DNA of 64,000 nucleotides from Semisulcospira habei (taxonomy: Eukaryota; Mollusca; Gastropoda; Semisulcospiridae). The DNA lies in assembly GCA_036245525.1 (NCBI GenBank), contig BTPG01000004.1:50543323-50607322 (forward strand), read 5' to 3'. Positions 40,741-52,700 of this stretch are shown here, one piece after another. How positions within the stretch are numbered: position 1 is the stretch's first letter; every line of letters starts with the position of its first letter. The notes under the pieces were generated by a model. That model worked only from the letters and a program-made list of their open reading frames with translations. It was not told where the DNA came from and ran no database searches. The translations under genes were made by a program, and so were the position numbers.

Positions 40741-43700
40741 CTGCATGCAGGTAATTGGCAAACAGAAAGAAAGTGTAAAAATGAGCAAACAATACATAAT
40801 TTAAATTTGTTAGATGCACTCACATGAAAAGTCAGTATAATTATAAAAGGAGTCCATATACATGATTGTACAACAAACCAAGGGGAATCACTCAGCGCTG
40901 GACAGATGAACAGTTAGATCCCCTGCCCCCGCCTATCAGGCACCCATTCACCAGCCCACAGAGAAATACGCAGGTATAGAACAAGACGATCATCTACATC
41001 CTTAAAAAGGATGCATCAGGTCTCTTATATAACCCATGTCTTTCTCCGGAACTTAGGAAGTAGGCAGGAGAAACATACATACACAAACACGAAGGTGCAT
41101 TACTATATGTGGTCGGGTAAATACCCTGAATTCCCACAGTAGATGCACAGAACATTACACAACAATGTAACGATACAAATTTGCCTCGAGTTATACTGAG
41201 ATACTCACAAACCAGATAGGTGAGGCTAGCGCTGGTAGAATTGTACAACAAACCAAGGGGAATCACTCAGCGCTGGACAGATGAACAGTTAGATCCCCTG
41301 CCCCCGCCTATCAGGCACCCATTCGCCAGCCCACAGAGAAATACGCAGGTATAGAACAAGATGATCATCTACATCCTTAAAAAGGATGCATCAGGTCTCT
41401 TATATAACCCATGTCTTTCTCCGGAACTTAGGAAGTAGGCAGGAGAAACATACATACACAAACACGAAGGTGCATTACTATATGTGGTCGGGTAAATACC
41501 CTGAATTCCCACAGTAGATGCACAGAACATTACACAACAATGTAACGATACAAATTTGCCTCGAGTTATACTGAGATACTCACAAACCAGATAGGTGAGG
41601 CTAGCGCTGGTAGAATTGTACAACAAACCAAGGGGAATCACTCAGCGCTGGACAGATGAACAGTTAGATCCCCTGCCCCCGCCTATCAGGCACCCGACCA
41701 CATATAGTAATGCACCTTCGTGTTTGTGTATGTATGTTTCTCCTGCCTACTTCCTAAGTTCCGGAGAAAGACATGGGTTATATAAGAGACCTGATGCATC
41801 CTTTTTAAGGATGTAGATGATCGTCTTGTTCTATACCTGCGTATTTCTCTGTGGGCTGGCGAATGGGTGCCTGATAGGCGGGGGCAGGGGATCTAACTGT
41901 TCATCTGTCCAGCGCTGAGTGATTTCCCTTGGTTTGTTGTACAATTCTACCAGCGCTAGCCTCACCTATCTGGTTTGTGAGTATCTCAGTATAACTCGAG
42001 GCAAATTTGTATCGTTACATTGTTGTGTAATGTTCTGTGCATCTACTGTGGGAATTCAGGGTATTTACCCGACCACATATAGTAATGCACCTTCGTGTTT
42101 GTGTATGTATGTTTCTCCTGCCTACTTCCTAAGTTCCGGAGAAAGACATGGGTTATATAAGAGACCTGATGCATCCTTTTTAAGGATGTAGATGATCGTC
42201 TTGTTCTATACCTGCGTATTTCTCTGTGGGCTGGCGAATGGGTGCCTGATAGGCGGGGGCAGGGGATCTAACTGTTCATCTGTCCAGCGCTGAGTGATTC
42301 CCCTTGGTTTGTTGTACAATTCTACCAGCGCTAGCCTCATATACATGATTGTAGTTTCGAAAAAAAAAAAATCCCCCTGTCAACTGCGGATATTGTACAC
42401 ATTCAAGGTAGTAATTCAGTTTTTAATGGCGACCCTGGCTGTTGCATTTATACTGTTTGGCATCCTGTCTCGGAAGACAATGGAGTATATGCGCTTGCTG
42501 GGTCAGTCACTGGAGTGACCTCTCCAGGGCGCAAGCCTGGGCAAAGTGTATGGAGATCATGGGGTGCCCAGTCGTCAAGATCCCCCTCTCGGCCTCGCTG
42601 ATGTATCCAAAGGAATGCAAAGCAGTACGTTTGGCACCAGTTTGGCTGCAGGAGCTGCCAGAACAGTGCGTGAATACAGGCAACTGTCTGCCTTCGGGGC
42701 TCCATTCCTGATTTGAAGGGTTTACTCCCCCACATTTGGCCGTTGGATCCAACCTGATCTCCTCCGTCCTCTAGCCGTTGGCTGTCAGAAACAGCTCATC
42801 CGCCTAGTGGTGCAATGTGAACACCGCCCCCTCACGTGGTTTAGCCCACCAGCTGAGGTGGTTTGCCAGGGTGTGGCACTTGGAGCCAACACGAGAGAGA
42901 TTAAGGAGATGGATGAGGACCAGTGATGCCCGTCCGTCCTATGTAGGACGCAGCTGCCGAACAGCAAAGGTGCTACCTCTATCCAGAGCCCCCCTACACC
43001 CCTATTTTATACTGTAGCTAGGGAACAAACTGACTGGAGTCGTTTTTAGTCAATAGCAAACACTGGAAACTTCTTGTTGACAGGACATTGAGCATAAATT
43101 AGGATCATCCCTTCAACAACGTTCTGAGTAGATGGTGACCATTTTTTCAGCTAACATGTCTGCAAACTGCAACTGCATTCATTGTTTCAGCCATTTATTT
43201 AAGGAGAAGGAAAAGAGATGGACAACTTTTGCACAGGAACGCACAACTAACTGCAGCAGATTCATGGGTGACAGTCTTCAGTCTTGGAGACCGATTCAGC
43301 TTTTCCAAAATCCCAAAAAGCTGAGTTTCAGCTTTTTGTTTCAGAATCAACACCCCTTCAGCTAGCCTGTACCCTCTGCAAGAGGCATAAATTCACATGA
43401 GCCCCTGCGGATGCAGGGGCTCATGAGAATTTATGTCTCTTGCTGGCCATGGATTATGGCGCATACTCATTGTTGGGTCATTCTCTGGAAAGGTGGACCG
43501 ATGGGGGGTGCACCGTAAAATTGCATATACCAGAATATTAAGAGTGTAAGGATATCTCATGTTTATATTTTTAAGCAACAGATATGTTAAATGAACACCA
43601 TGATACAGTGAATTGTGCTTGTTTGTAAAAGTTTGGTTTACAGCTGTGGTTTTATTGACGAAAATCACACAATTCAGATCGCCATTTTGTTACATAGACA

Positions 43701-46700
43701 AGTGGCTACATTTGAGTTAAAAAATAAAGCATAAATACCTCACAGTTTTGGGGAAAAACGGTTGAATTAGGATGTATTTATCCAAAACTTTACTCGCCAT
43801 CATCACTTTTCTAATACTACGCATTTCTGTGAGATAAAAAGTAATTTTTATTTCACGTCTGATTTGTAACAAATCGTGTCCACTGACGTAAAGATAAAAA
43901 TAAATCAATGAAAAATTAATACGGAAATGAACGGACCTAATTTAGTGTTCTTCGCCAAACAAAATATTTAGCTAACTGATATATGAAACAAAGCAATTGT
44001 AATGGAAGAAATGATGGTAGAAATAAAACAAAATTGCGTCACTTGTATCTTCGCGTCCGGAATTCGCGTTACAAATGTGATGTCTAATGGACTATATTTT
44101 TCACGACCGAGTTTACGGACGCTTGAATGGATAGTGCCGACCTGATGCGGAATGACACAGTGAGTGATCGCTGTGTGAAAACGATACACTGTGTGTGCTG
44201 GGAGGCAGAACTGGGGACTTTTAACGGTAGTGTCCGCGTTTTCCGTCCATGTTTACGACTAAGATATAGGCGCCATTTCCTTCGGTCGGCACGCTGAAAA
44301 GCGTTTAAAATGAAGAGTTGCGCCGGTAAGTTATGTTTTGAATTATTGAATACAAAACCTGAATGCTTATTTTACTGTTTTTATGTGTTCACAGCTATTG
44401 TTTGCAAAGTTTTGTAGCAAAAAAGAATCGATTGACTGGTGTGCCGTGACCAAGCCAATTTCAGCCCCCCACTTTGAACATTCGTAATTGCAAACGAATT
44501 TTAACTAAAGCAGAGAGATTACAAATTTCATATTTTGCAGAATAGTTCCTTAGAGTGTTTCAAAATTTACATGCATGTTTTGTGTTTATTTATTTTGATA
44601 TATAAATGTTCTTTTGATGTAAAGTGCATTTTGTCACAGTTGTCACAAAGAATTGAAGGCGTGGGAGAAGTGAGAAAGAGCAGCAGGAAAAACAGAGGGA
44701 GGTGTGGAGACTGCAGAAACAGAAGCAGCGGGAGAACTACTCTCACCAAAAGAAAGCTGCAATAAATCGGAATAGAAGACAAGCTTATCAGGAGGAAAAG
44801 AGAAGACAATTTTCTGCATGTCAAAGATCTGAAAGCACACAGACTACCAGTGATAGTCCCCAGACCACTAGCGAAAGTCCACAGTATACACGTACCCCTC
44901 GAGCACAGTGCGTTGCATTGTTTCGTGCTAAACAAGCAATACCTTCTGACCCATACCAGTATGCAGAGACCTGGAACCAACTGGCTGATAAAGCGACTCC
45001 CAGGAAAAAAAGGCCATACAGGAGCTGCGAGGTAATACAAACCCAACAATGCTTGGTCACAGAAACGCTACAGCAAGCTATGCTACACCTGAAGAACAAA
45101 TGCGATCAGGAGAGTCGAACGACCCGATCGGTGGTGATGAAGTTATGTGAGAAGTACGGATCCATCCGTTCTAGAAGCAAACTTCTGACTGTAAACAGAA
45201 AGACAGTCATGAAAAGAATAAAAGACAAGAAAAAACAGAGGCAGAAGAAAAGTCCCAAGACAAAAAGCTGGTAAGGAAAGGAAAGGCCCGGCAGGAGCTG
45301 CACAGGCCGCTCAAAGATCTGCACAACGACTATGTTAAGCAGGGAGGGAAGGCTGCTTTTAGCACTTTTGCAAGGAGGATGCCTGCACATGTGCGTACAA
45401 TGATGGCAAACCAGCTGAGGCAGTGTTTATGCGAGTATTGTGCAAATGTCGAAAACAAGCTGTTCTCTATCAACAGTATCAACACCACCCCTGCATGCAA
45501 GATTCGGCATGTGTACCATGCTGTAGAAATCACAACCTGTCCCAATCCCACCAATGTGGAGACTGTGGCTTGGATAAACTTGATGACTATCTGGCTCCAT
45601 TGATGAATCGCAGGGAGATCACCTGGTATTTCTGGACCACAAAAAAGTAGAACGAAAGGGGAAGGAGATTAGCAAAAAAGTACTTTTGAAGTGTGTGGGC
45701 ACCGTAACGGAAATGGTGACAGAATTGAAAAAGGAAGTAGCTTTCTTATCAGGGCATCTGTTCCGAGCTGCGTGGCAACACTCTCAGTTTGAAAAACTAC
45801 GGACGCCAAAGCCATTCCCATCAAACCTTATCACCGCTGTCATGGATTTTGCGGAGAACTACTCGTGTCTGCTGCAGGACGAAGTCCAATCAGCTCACTG
45901 GAACAAGGAACAAGTGACGCTTCACCCAATTTCCACTTACTACAAGTGTAACAGCTGCGATGGCGGCGTGTATGAATCTCGCATCTTTATCAGTCCTGAC
46001 CTTCGGCATGACCACCACGCCGTCCACACATTTTTCACCCTTGCGCTGAAGCACCTGCGTGTGGAGAGGAATCTGTGCTGCAGTGCTCCAGCCAATACAA
46101 ATCTAAGGGACCTTTTGCAGATATCACTGCATGTGTGGACGACTTCGGCACAAGGGTGGAGAGGAGCTATTTTGGCAGCAGGCATGGCAAGGGGCCATGT
46201 GATGGTGAGGCAGCAGTTATCAAGCACCATGTCGCGACAGCTATGAAAGGAAAGCGTGCTGTTGTCACGACCGCTGAGGAATTTTTTGCTTATGCCCAAG
46301 CAAGCACCCTAAACAAGCAGCCCACCAACCATTGCCAGCATTTCCGAAGAACATTCTTCTGGGTGCCAGAAGGCATGGTGAACAGGGACCGCCCAGAAAG
46401 GGTGATGAAGACGGTCCCTGGGTCACGTGAGTTCCACAATATCAAGTCAGGTGGTATGGGTCGGCTGATCAGCAGGCACCTGTCTTGCATGTGTGAGTTT
46501 TGCTTGTATGGAGAAGGAGCCTGCCCCAACACTGCCGTCGTGGGAGAGTGGAAGGAACACTCCATGGCCCGTGCGGCACCTGAACAACCTGGTGGTGGCA
46601 GAAGCCGAAGTCCAGGTGGATCTGCACTAAGGGGAAGATCAGCAGCAAGGGGCAGACCACGAGCAGCTGGGAAAAGTCAGCCAAGACCAACTGCAGAACC

Positions 46701-49700
46701 TAGAGTCCCAGAAGTGCCTGTTTATTGAATACATGTTTCTTTTTTGTGGTATATTTGCTTTCCATTACTTTTGGTTGCTTTGGATGGGAAGAGTGATTTT
46801 TCCACATTACTTTTGGTTTTTTGCTCCCTTTTATTTATGTGGTGTCAACGTTACAACATAGACGGTGTCTGCGTTACAACCAAGTCATGATTCAGTTATG
46901 CACTTCTTTCCGCCACAGTATGGTGACAACTTATTTCATATTTTGTCATAGCAAAGGTTAGGTGTCAGTGCTATACACAATAGTGTTATTTGACTTTTGC
47001 CTCTGCTCCCTATATTGTGAGCTAAAAGTGAAAAATTCCCAAATTTACGCGTGCTAAGGAGAGATTTCATTTGCAAGTGCCAAATATCAGAAATCGCATA
47101 AAAAACCATTGGAAGCTCTTCAAAGTGTGTAGTTTGGCTGAGTTAATAGTTTTAGAATACTTATGGAAAGAATTGCACTGAATATTGGTTGAATCAAACT
47201 TCATTTTTGTGTCCAGTGTTACAACCGAGACACTTGTCGAGCCACCTGTTCACACACCAATTACACACAAAAAAGACAGTCCTCTTGCTCTGATTTCACT
47301 GCACATGGACAAAAGCATCATTTTTTCATCAGAATATATACATTTTATTCCAATTTATTAAAGTTCATTTTTCGCTCCCCATGTAACAAATCTGACCACC
47401 TTTCCAGAGAATGACCCTGTTAGTCTGTGGACCCTTTTCAGTCTTTTCGATTTCACCCATGGGGATTGAAGGCAGGGTGGTGAAAATTACTGTGTGGAGT
47501 ATGGGTCGTTCTGTGTCCTGCTGTGTGGTGTCAGGGCATGTGTGGTGAAAAACAGCTCATACCACTAGTTGGGCATTTTCAGGAGTTGAGAAACAATGTG
47601 TGATTTACCTAGCAACGATTTTCTGTTACTAGCTGATTTTTTTCACCCTCTGGTATTATTATTTTGTTAATAAATGTTCATAAAAGGTCTCTCTAAAAAA
47701 GAGTTTCCATTAAGTGAGAAACCCTCCATAACCCACTTGGCTGGTCCCTACTGTCTAAACGCCATTTTGCATACATACCAAGATCGCTGCCGCTGTTCAC
47801 AGCTTGCTCCAAAACACGCGTTAAACACTCCACATCTCCAAACCCCAGGTTGACCCCTTGACCTGCCAATGGGTGCAGGCGATGGGCTGCATCACTGCAC
47901 AAAGTCAGACACTAAAACAATGAGAATACAGTGAACTTTGCATATAACAAACTGCCAGGGAATCGAACATTTTGTCTTGCTGTTGTGTTTGAAGATTGTT
48001 ACAAGCGATGTAATTATCACAGATTCAGAAGACGTATCTCTCAGACCCCTGTCAACATGACTTCGGCTATGTCAGACTTTCTTACAAGAGAAGTCGACTG
48101 CAATGAAAGCATCAGTTACACACAGCAGGACCTGTTTTGAGTGACTACCCTTGGGAGATCACCTGTCATTAACTCATTCAGCCCGACCCAAATTTTGGAG
48201 GCGTCATCAAATACTATGCACCTGTTGCAGGAGATGGGTCGACCATGATAATTCAAGGGTAGTGCCAGATTAGCTTGGCGCCTGTCGGCACCAAGCTAAT
48301 CTGGCACTGCCCTTGAATTATCATGGTCGATCCATCTCCTGCAACTGGTGCATAGTCATCAGATGACGCCTCCAAAATTGTACAAATATGGCCGTCGGGT
48401 TGAATGAGTTACAGAAATTACTCAGTGGCCCAGTACATAATATAGAAAAGTTACTTAGTTCATAAAGAGTTAGACACGTGACAGCTTTTGGATATTGCCC
48501 TTCGAGACTTTTTTTTGTCTTTTACGACCACCTTTTTCTTGTCCCCCCCAAAAAAATGGTTGCTAGAAACAGTTTCTACTGTAGCATGCATTCTTTAGTG
48601 CGTGATGGTCTGTGACCTGGAACCATACAGCCAATAGTCCAAAAGCACACAGCACCACAACATTGATTTGCAAGGTCTACATTTGCAAATTTCCAAGTTA
48701 TTTTTATCAAAGAAACAAAAACAACGACAAAACAATTTAACCCTTTGGCTGTTGGTAATGGTTCTTGTCGTGATGATTCTTGCAGGAATCATGGACACAA
48801 AAACTGCTACCAACAGCTACATTGCTTAACTTCTGCATGTTCACAGCAGTTTTTGTCACGATGATTCCTATAGGAATCATCGTGACAAAAACGTCTACCG
48901 ACATGCAAAAGGTAGTCACCGCCTGCTCACAACATAAAGTTGTTAATTTGTTTCTTATTGCATACCAATGATGTACATCTAGGTGAGGCTGCACCATGTG
49001 CATTACTCTCACCTGTGTGCTGGTCTGTGATTTTGGAACTTATGGTTCTAGGACGCAATCTCCAAAATCTCAGACCATTACACATTCTGAGTACACAAAC
49101 TTGGTATAAACAGAAGTTAAAACGTACCCAATGAGAGCCACTCTTGGTCGCACGTAGTGTGAGGCATGAACCAGCTGAAGGGGAAAAGATGCTCTGGATG
49201 CGTTCTCCACCCCTATCACTGTTGGTGGCAACTGTCGCATGGCAGTCCCACCTATAAATGGATTTTATATGAATGGACGAATATTGGCAATTCTGAAAAT
49301 ACAACTAGGCAGACCAAGGTTTTGCATTTTCCAAGCAATTTTTATAGTGTCTCCTGCAATTTTGACTTTATTTTTTTTGGGTGATATTAGTGCAAGACAG
49401 GGCTGAATAGTAACATGGCTGTGCGCGGGCCCACTGCAGCAGTCGTGGGCTTGAAGACGTTTTGCTATTAGGGAATTGGCTGATTTCCATCTTTTTGACA
49501 CTCATGGCAGAGGTCGCACTGGCGTTTTGCTTGCATGTAAGCACGGGCTCGGAAAAAAAAAGTGTCATGACATGAACAAAAATGCGAGACACTTTCATGT
49601 CTATTTCTCTTCTGAGACTCTGTTCTTCCCCCCGTTGAAGAAAAGCTTGCCTGTCGTTTCACTGACAGTACAGGTTTTGATTCACATCCAGTTCTACCAC

Positions 49701-52700
49701 TTATTTCTAGAACAAGCACAGGCCAAGTCACCATATTGACTGAGCGGCGGTGTATAGCGGACCTATCACTGGACCTAAACACAACTAGGGGATCATCTTT
49801 AAGATGCGTGTGTGTATGCAAACACCCAACACAAATACATAAGGCCTCCCCAAAAGTGCATGATTTATGCAAAGAAAATGCAGTTATCACACCCCCCTCC
49901 CCCCCCCCCCCCCCCCCCGATCAATGTATATGCTTGTTTGTGATTTTGGACCTTACAGCTGCAGTCATAAGGGCCAAAATCACAGACCAGTGCAACAATT
50001 TGGAAAGTGCATCATTTGTCTTTTCTAAATCTGACACAGCCTCCAAACATCGTGCACCTGCTGCAATAGGCAAATCAAACATATCCAACATGTTCAACAG
50101 TTAGATCAGCTTGATCCCTTAAATACTTCAACGTGGAACTTGCTGTGCATGTGTGTGCTTCAGGCTTTACCTTTCTTCTATGCCACCTCTTTCTCATTGT
50201 AAACTGTGTCTTCACATTTTTTTTTTCCAGTGATACTAACATTACGAGACATTTACAATGCAAACATAGATTTTCTCTTTGTTTTCAACATAGCGTCAGT
50301 AACAGCTGAGCTGTGCAAAATGTCCTTACCTGGCACCACATTCTGAAGAACTGTTGACAAAGCATCAAGGGCCTTGTCTGCAAGCAGATTTTTGTCTCGA
50401 TCGTGCCACTGAAAGGAAAAAAAACATGCAACAGAACCTGTTTTGAGCAAACACCCATATGAGGGATCACCTGTCTTAAGAGACCATCAATTAGCTGTGG
50501 TCTGTACTGACAGGTTACACTATTGCTCTTCAAGACTTCTCTTAACCCATTACATCCTGAGGCTGAATATTTTAAAATTTGCTTACTGTCCTATGAAGGC
50601 TACATTACAGATTAGGAGATCAATCGTTTTAGTTCAAGGGTGGTGCCAGAATAGCTTGGCGCCTGAGGCGCCAAGCTATTCTGGCACCACCCTTGAATCA
50701 TCATAGTCAAATTTATTCTAAGCAATAGGGTGTCAGGATGAAAAGGGTTAAGAGAGCACCTGTCTTTCTAAGATGGCTGCTCAAAACGGGTTCTGCTGTA
50801 TAATATCTTGTCATTACAATTTTTGCCTTATGACTGCAGACGTTACACAAGTTGGGAAAACGTCTCCACCGACTCACCAAGTTACGTGAGCAGCAGGAGA
50901 CAAACGGACAATGGCACCACGGTGCCAAGCTGATCAAGCACTACCCTTGAGCAACAAGAGCATGCTTCCATGCTTCCAACTCTCTGGTAATGCATGAACA
51001 AGGAGGTTAACCCCCTTCACGGCCAAGCCCCACCCCCCTACTGCAAGAGGCACAGATCCTCATGTGGCCCTGCAGTTGCAGGGCCCCATGAGGATCTTTG
51101 CCTCTTGCTGAGGCCACTTTGCATCTATGTTCCTTTGACAGCTGGGGATCTTTTGGCGCTGAATGTACAATGGTTTCAACAAACACAATCTGCATCCACT
51201 AGCAGTGAAGGGGTAAAGAAAATGACTTTACTGGACACACGGCACTGTGAGGTCACTGTCCTATGACTTTACTGTACACACGGCACTGTGAGGTCACTGT
51301 CTTATGACTTTACTGGACACACGGCACTGTGAGGTCACTGTCCTATGACTTTACTGGACACACGGCACTGTGAGGTCACTGTCCTATGACTTTACTGGAC
51401 ACACGGCACTGTGAGGTCACTGTCCTATGACTTTACTGGACACACGGCACTGTGAGGTCACTGTCCTATGACTTTACTGGACACACGGCACTTTGAGGTC
51501 ACTGTCCTATGAGATCATCGACAGCAATGTGAGATCATCGACAGCAGACAGTAAAGTAAATGTCCAAAGCTGCTCTAGAGTAAATGATATGTGACTGTAA
51601 AGATTTTAAATGCCAAGCTGATTATGAACACTACCCTTGAGCTACTACGTATCCAAGCTGATCATGCACACTACCCTTGAGCTACTACTTATCCAAGCTG
51701 ATCATGCACAATACCCTTGAGCTCCTATTTACTTCATCTGAAACAAGTGGACTGAAATGAATAAACTGTGACTGTAGCTTACAAAGGCATCATTGACAGC
51801 ATCCACAAAACTCTCTTCAGATATCTGCAGGAAATGTTTGGCTTGATCCGATGTGGTGGTCCACACAAGAGAACTGAACTCGTCAGACAGCTGGCAGTAA
51901 ACACAGAGCAAAGCCCATTATTAAGCAAGTAAAACAAATTTCCCATCAGTAAAACATATTTGGGCCTATGATGGCTGCAGTGGGCCTGCGCACAGCTGTG
52001 TGTGGGCCCACTGCGGCCATTGTAGGCCCGAGGACCTTTGCCTGCTGGTCTTTAATGTTTCAGGTGCAGGCAAGACATAAAGAGTAACAATTATTTGTAA
52101 ACAGGCAAGACATAAAGAGTAACAATTATTTGTAAACAGGCAAGACATAAAGAGTAACAATTATTTGTAAACAGGCAAGACATAAAGAGTAACAATTATT
52201 TGTAAACAGGCAAGACATAAAGAGTAACATTAAAATCTGAGGAGAACAAAACAACTGAACAGCAAAAACACAGCAAAGGGTAAAGAGTAGAGTAATTTTG
52301 AACACGAACAGTAATAAAGTCATTTAACATCTTCACCACCGAAAGAAAGTGAACCAATCCAACTGCAAGAGACATAGATCCTCATAAGCCCCTGCTGCTG
52401 TGGGGGCTCATGAGAATCTATGCCTCTTGCTGAGACCAGTTTGTATCCATATTCCTTGGACGGGTGAATTTTGGTTGTTGAATTAACAAAGACTTCAGAA
52501 AAAAGAAATGCGTCCAGAGGCAGATAAAGTTTCATCTCATTCACTGTGAAGAAAGTCTGCGTCCACTGGCAGTGAAGGAGTTAAACTGTGACAGTGGTCA
52601 TTAACACTTATTGCCCATTTTATAAAAACATTCACATGCGCAATAGAGCTCTCACTTCAGACTGGTAAATTTGTTTCCTCAAAAACATTACCGATGACAT

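Larger units (their letters stand above)
43475..47417 (+). mobile_element. DNA transposon with 22-bp TIRs and 4-bp target duplication
   Basis: Perfect 22-bp terminal inverted repeats, GGGTCATTCTCTGGAAAGGT plus GG (43475-43496) and its complement (47396-47417), are flanked by TGTT (43471-43474, 47418-47421). The element is 3943 bp long, in the last COQ6 intron and on the opposite strand. It holds one transposase-like gene at about 44640-46727. A 4-bp duplication would fit Sola, Ginger or Academ groups; I cannot assign a superfamily from sequence alone. Confidence 0.88.

Noticed and set aside
40994..42191. Repeated 90-codon frame [20 protein letters not shown] in the 375-bp units
   Set aside because: The frame is present in both arms only because the DNA is repeated; it has no domain-like features and the opposite strand is equally open.
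40871..42337. Retrozyme with hammerhead ribozyme
   Set aside because: I read both strands of the 375-bp unit for the conserved CTGATGA and GAAA cores in the right order and found none. Other ribozyme classes were not excluded.
44567..45049. 160-codon minus-strand frame over the transposase-like gene
   Set aside because: It is hydrophobic only because the plus strand is Lys/Arg-codon rich; the plus strand has the recognisable domain blocks.
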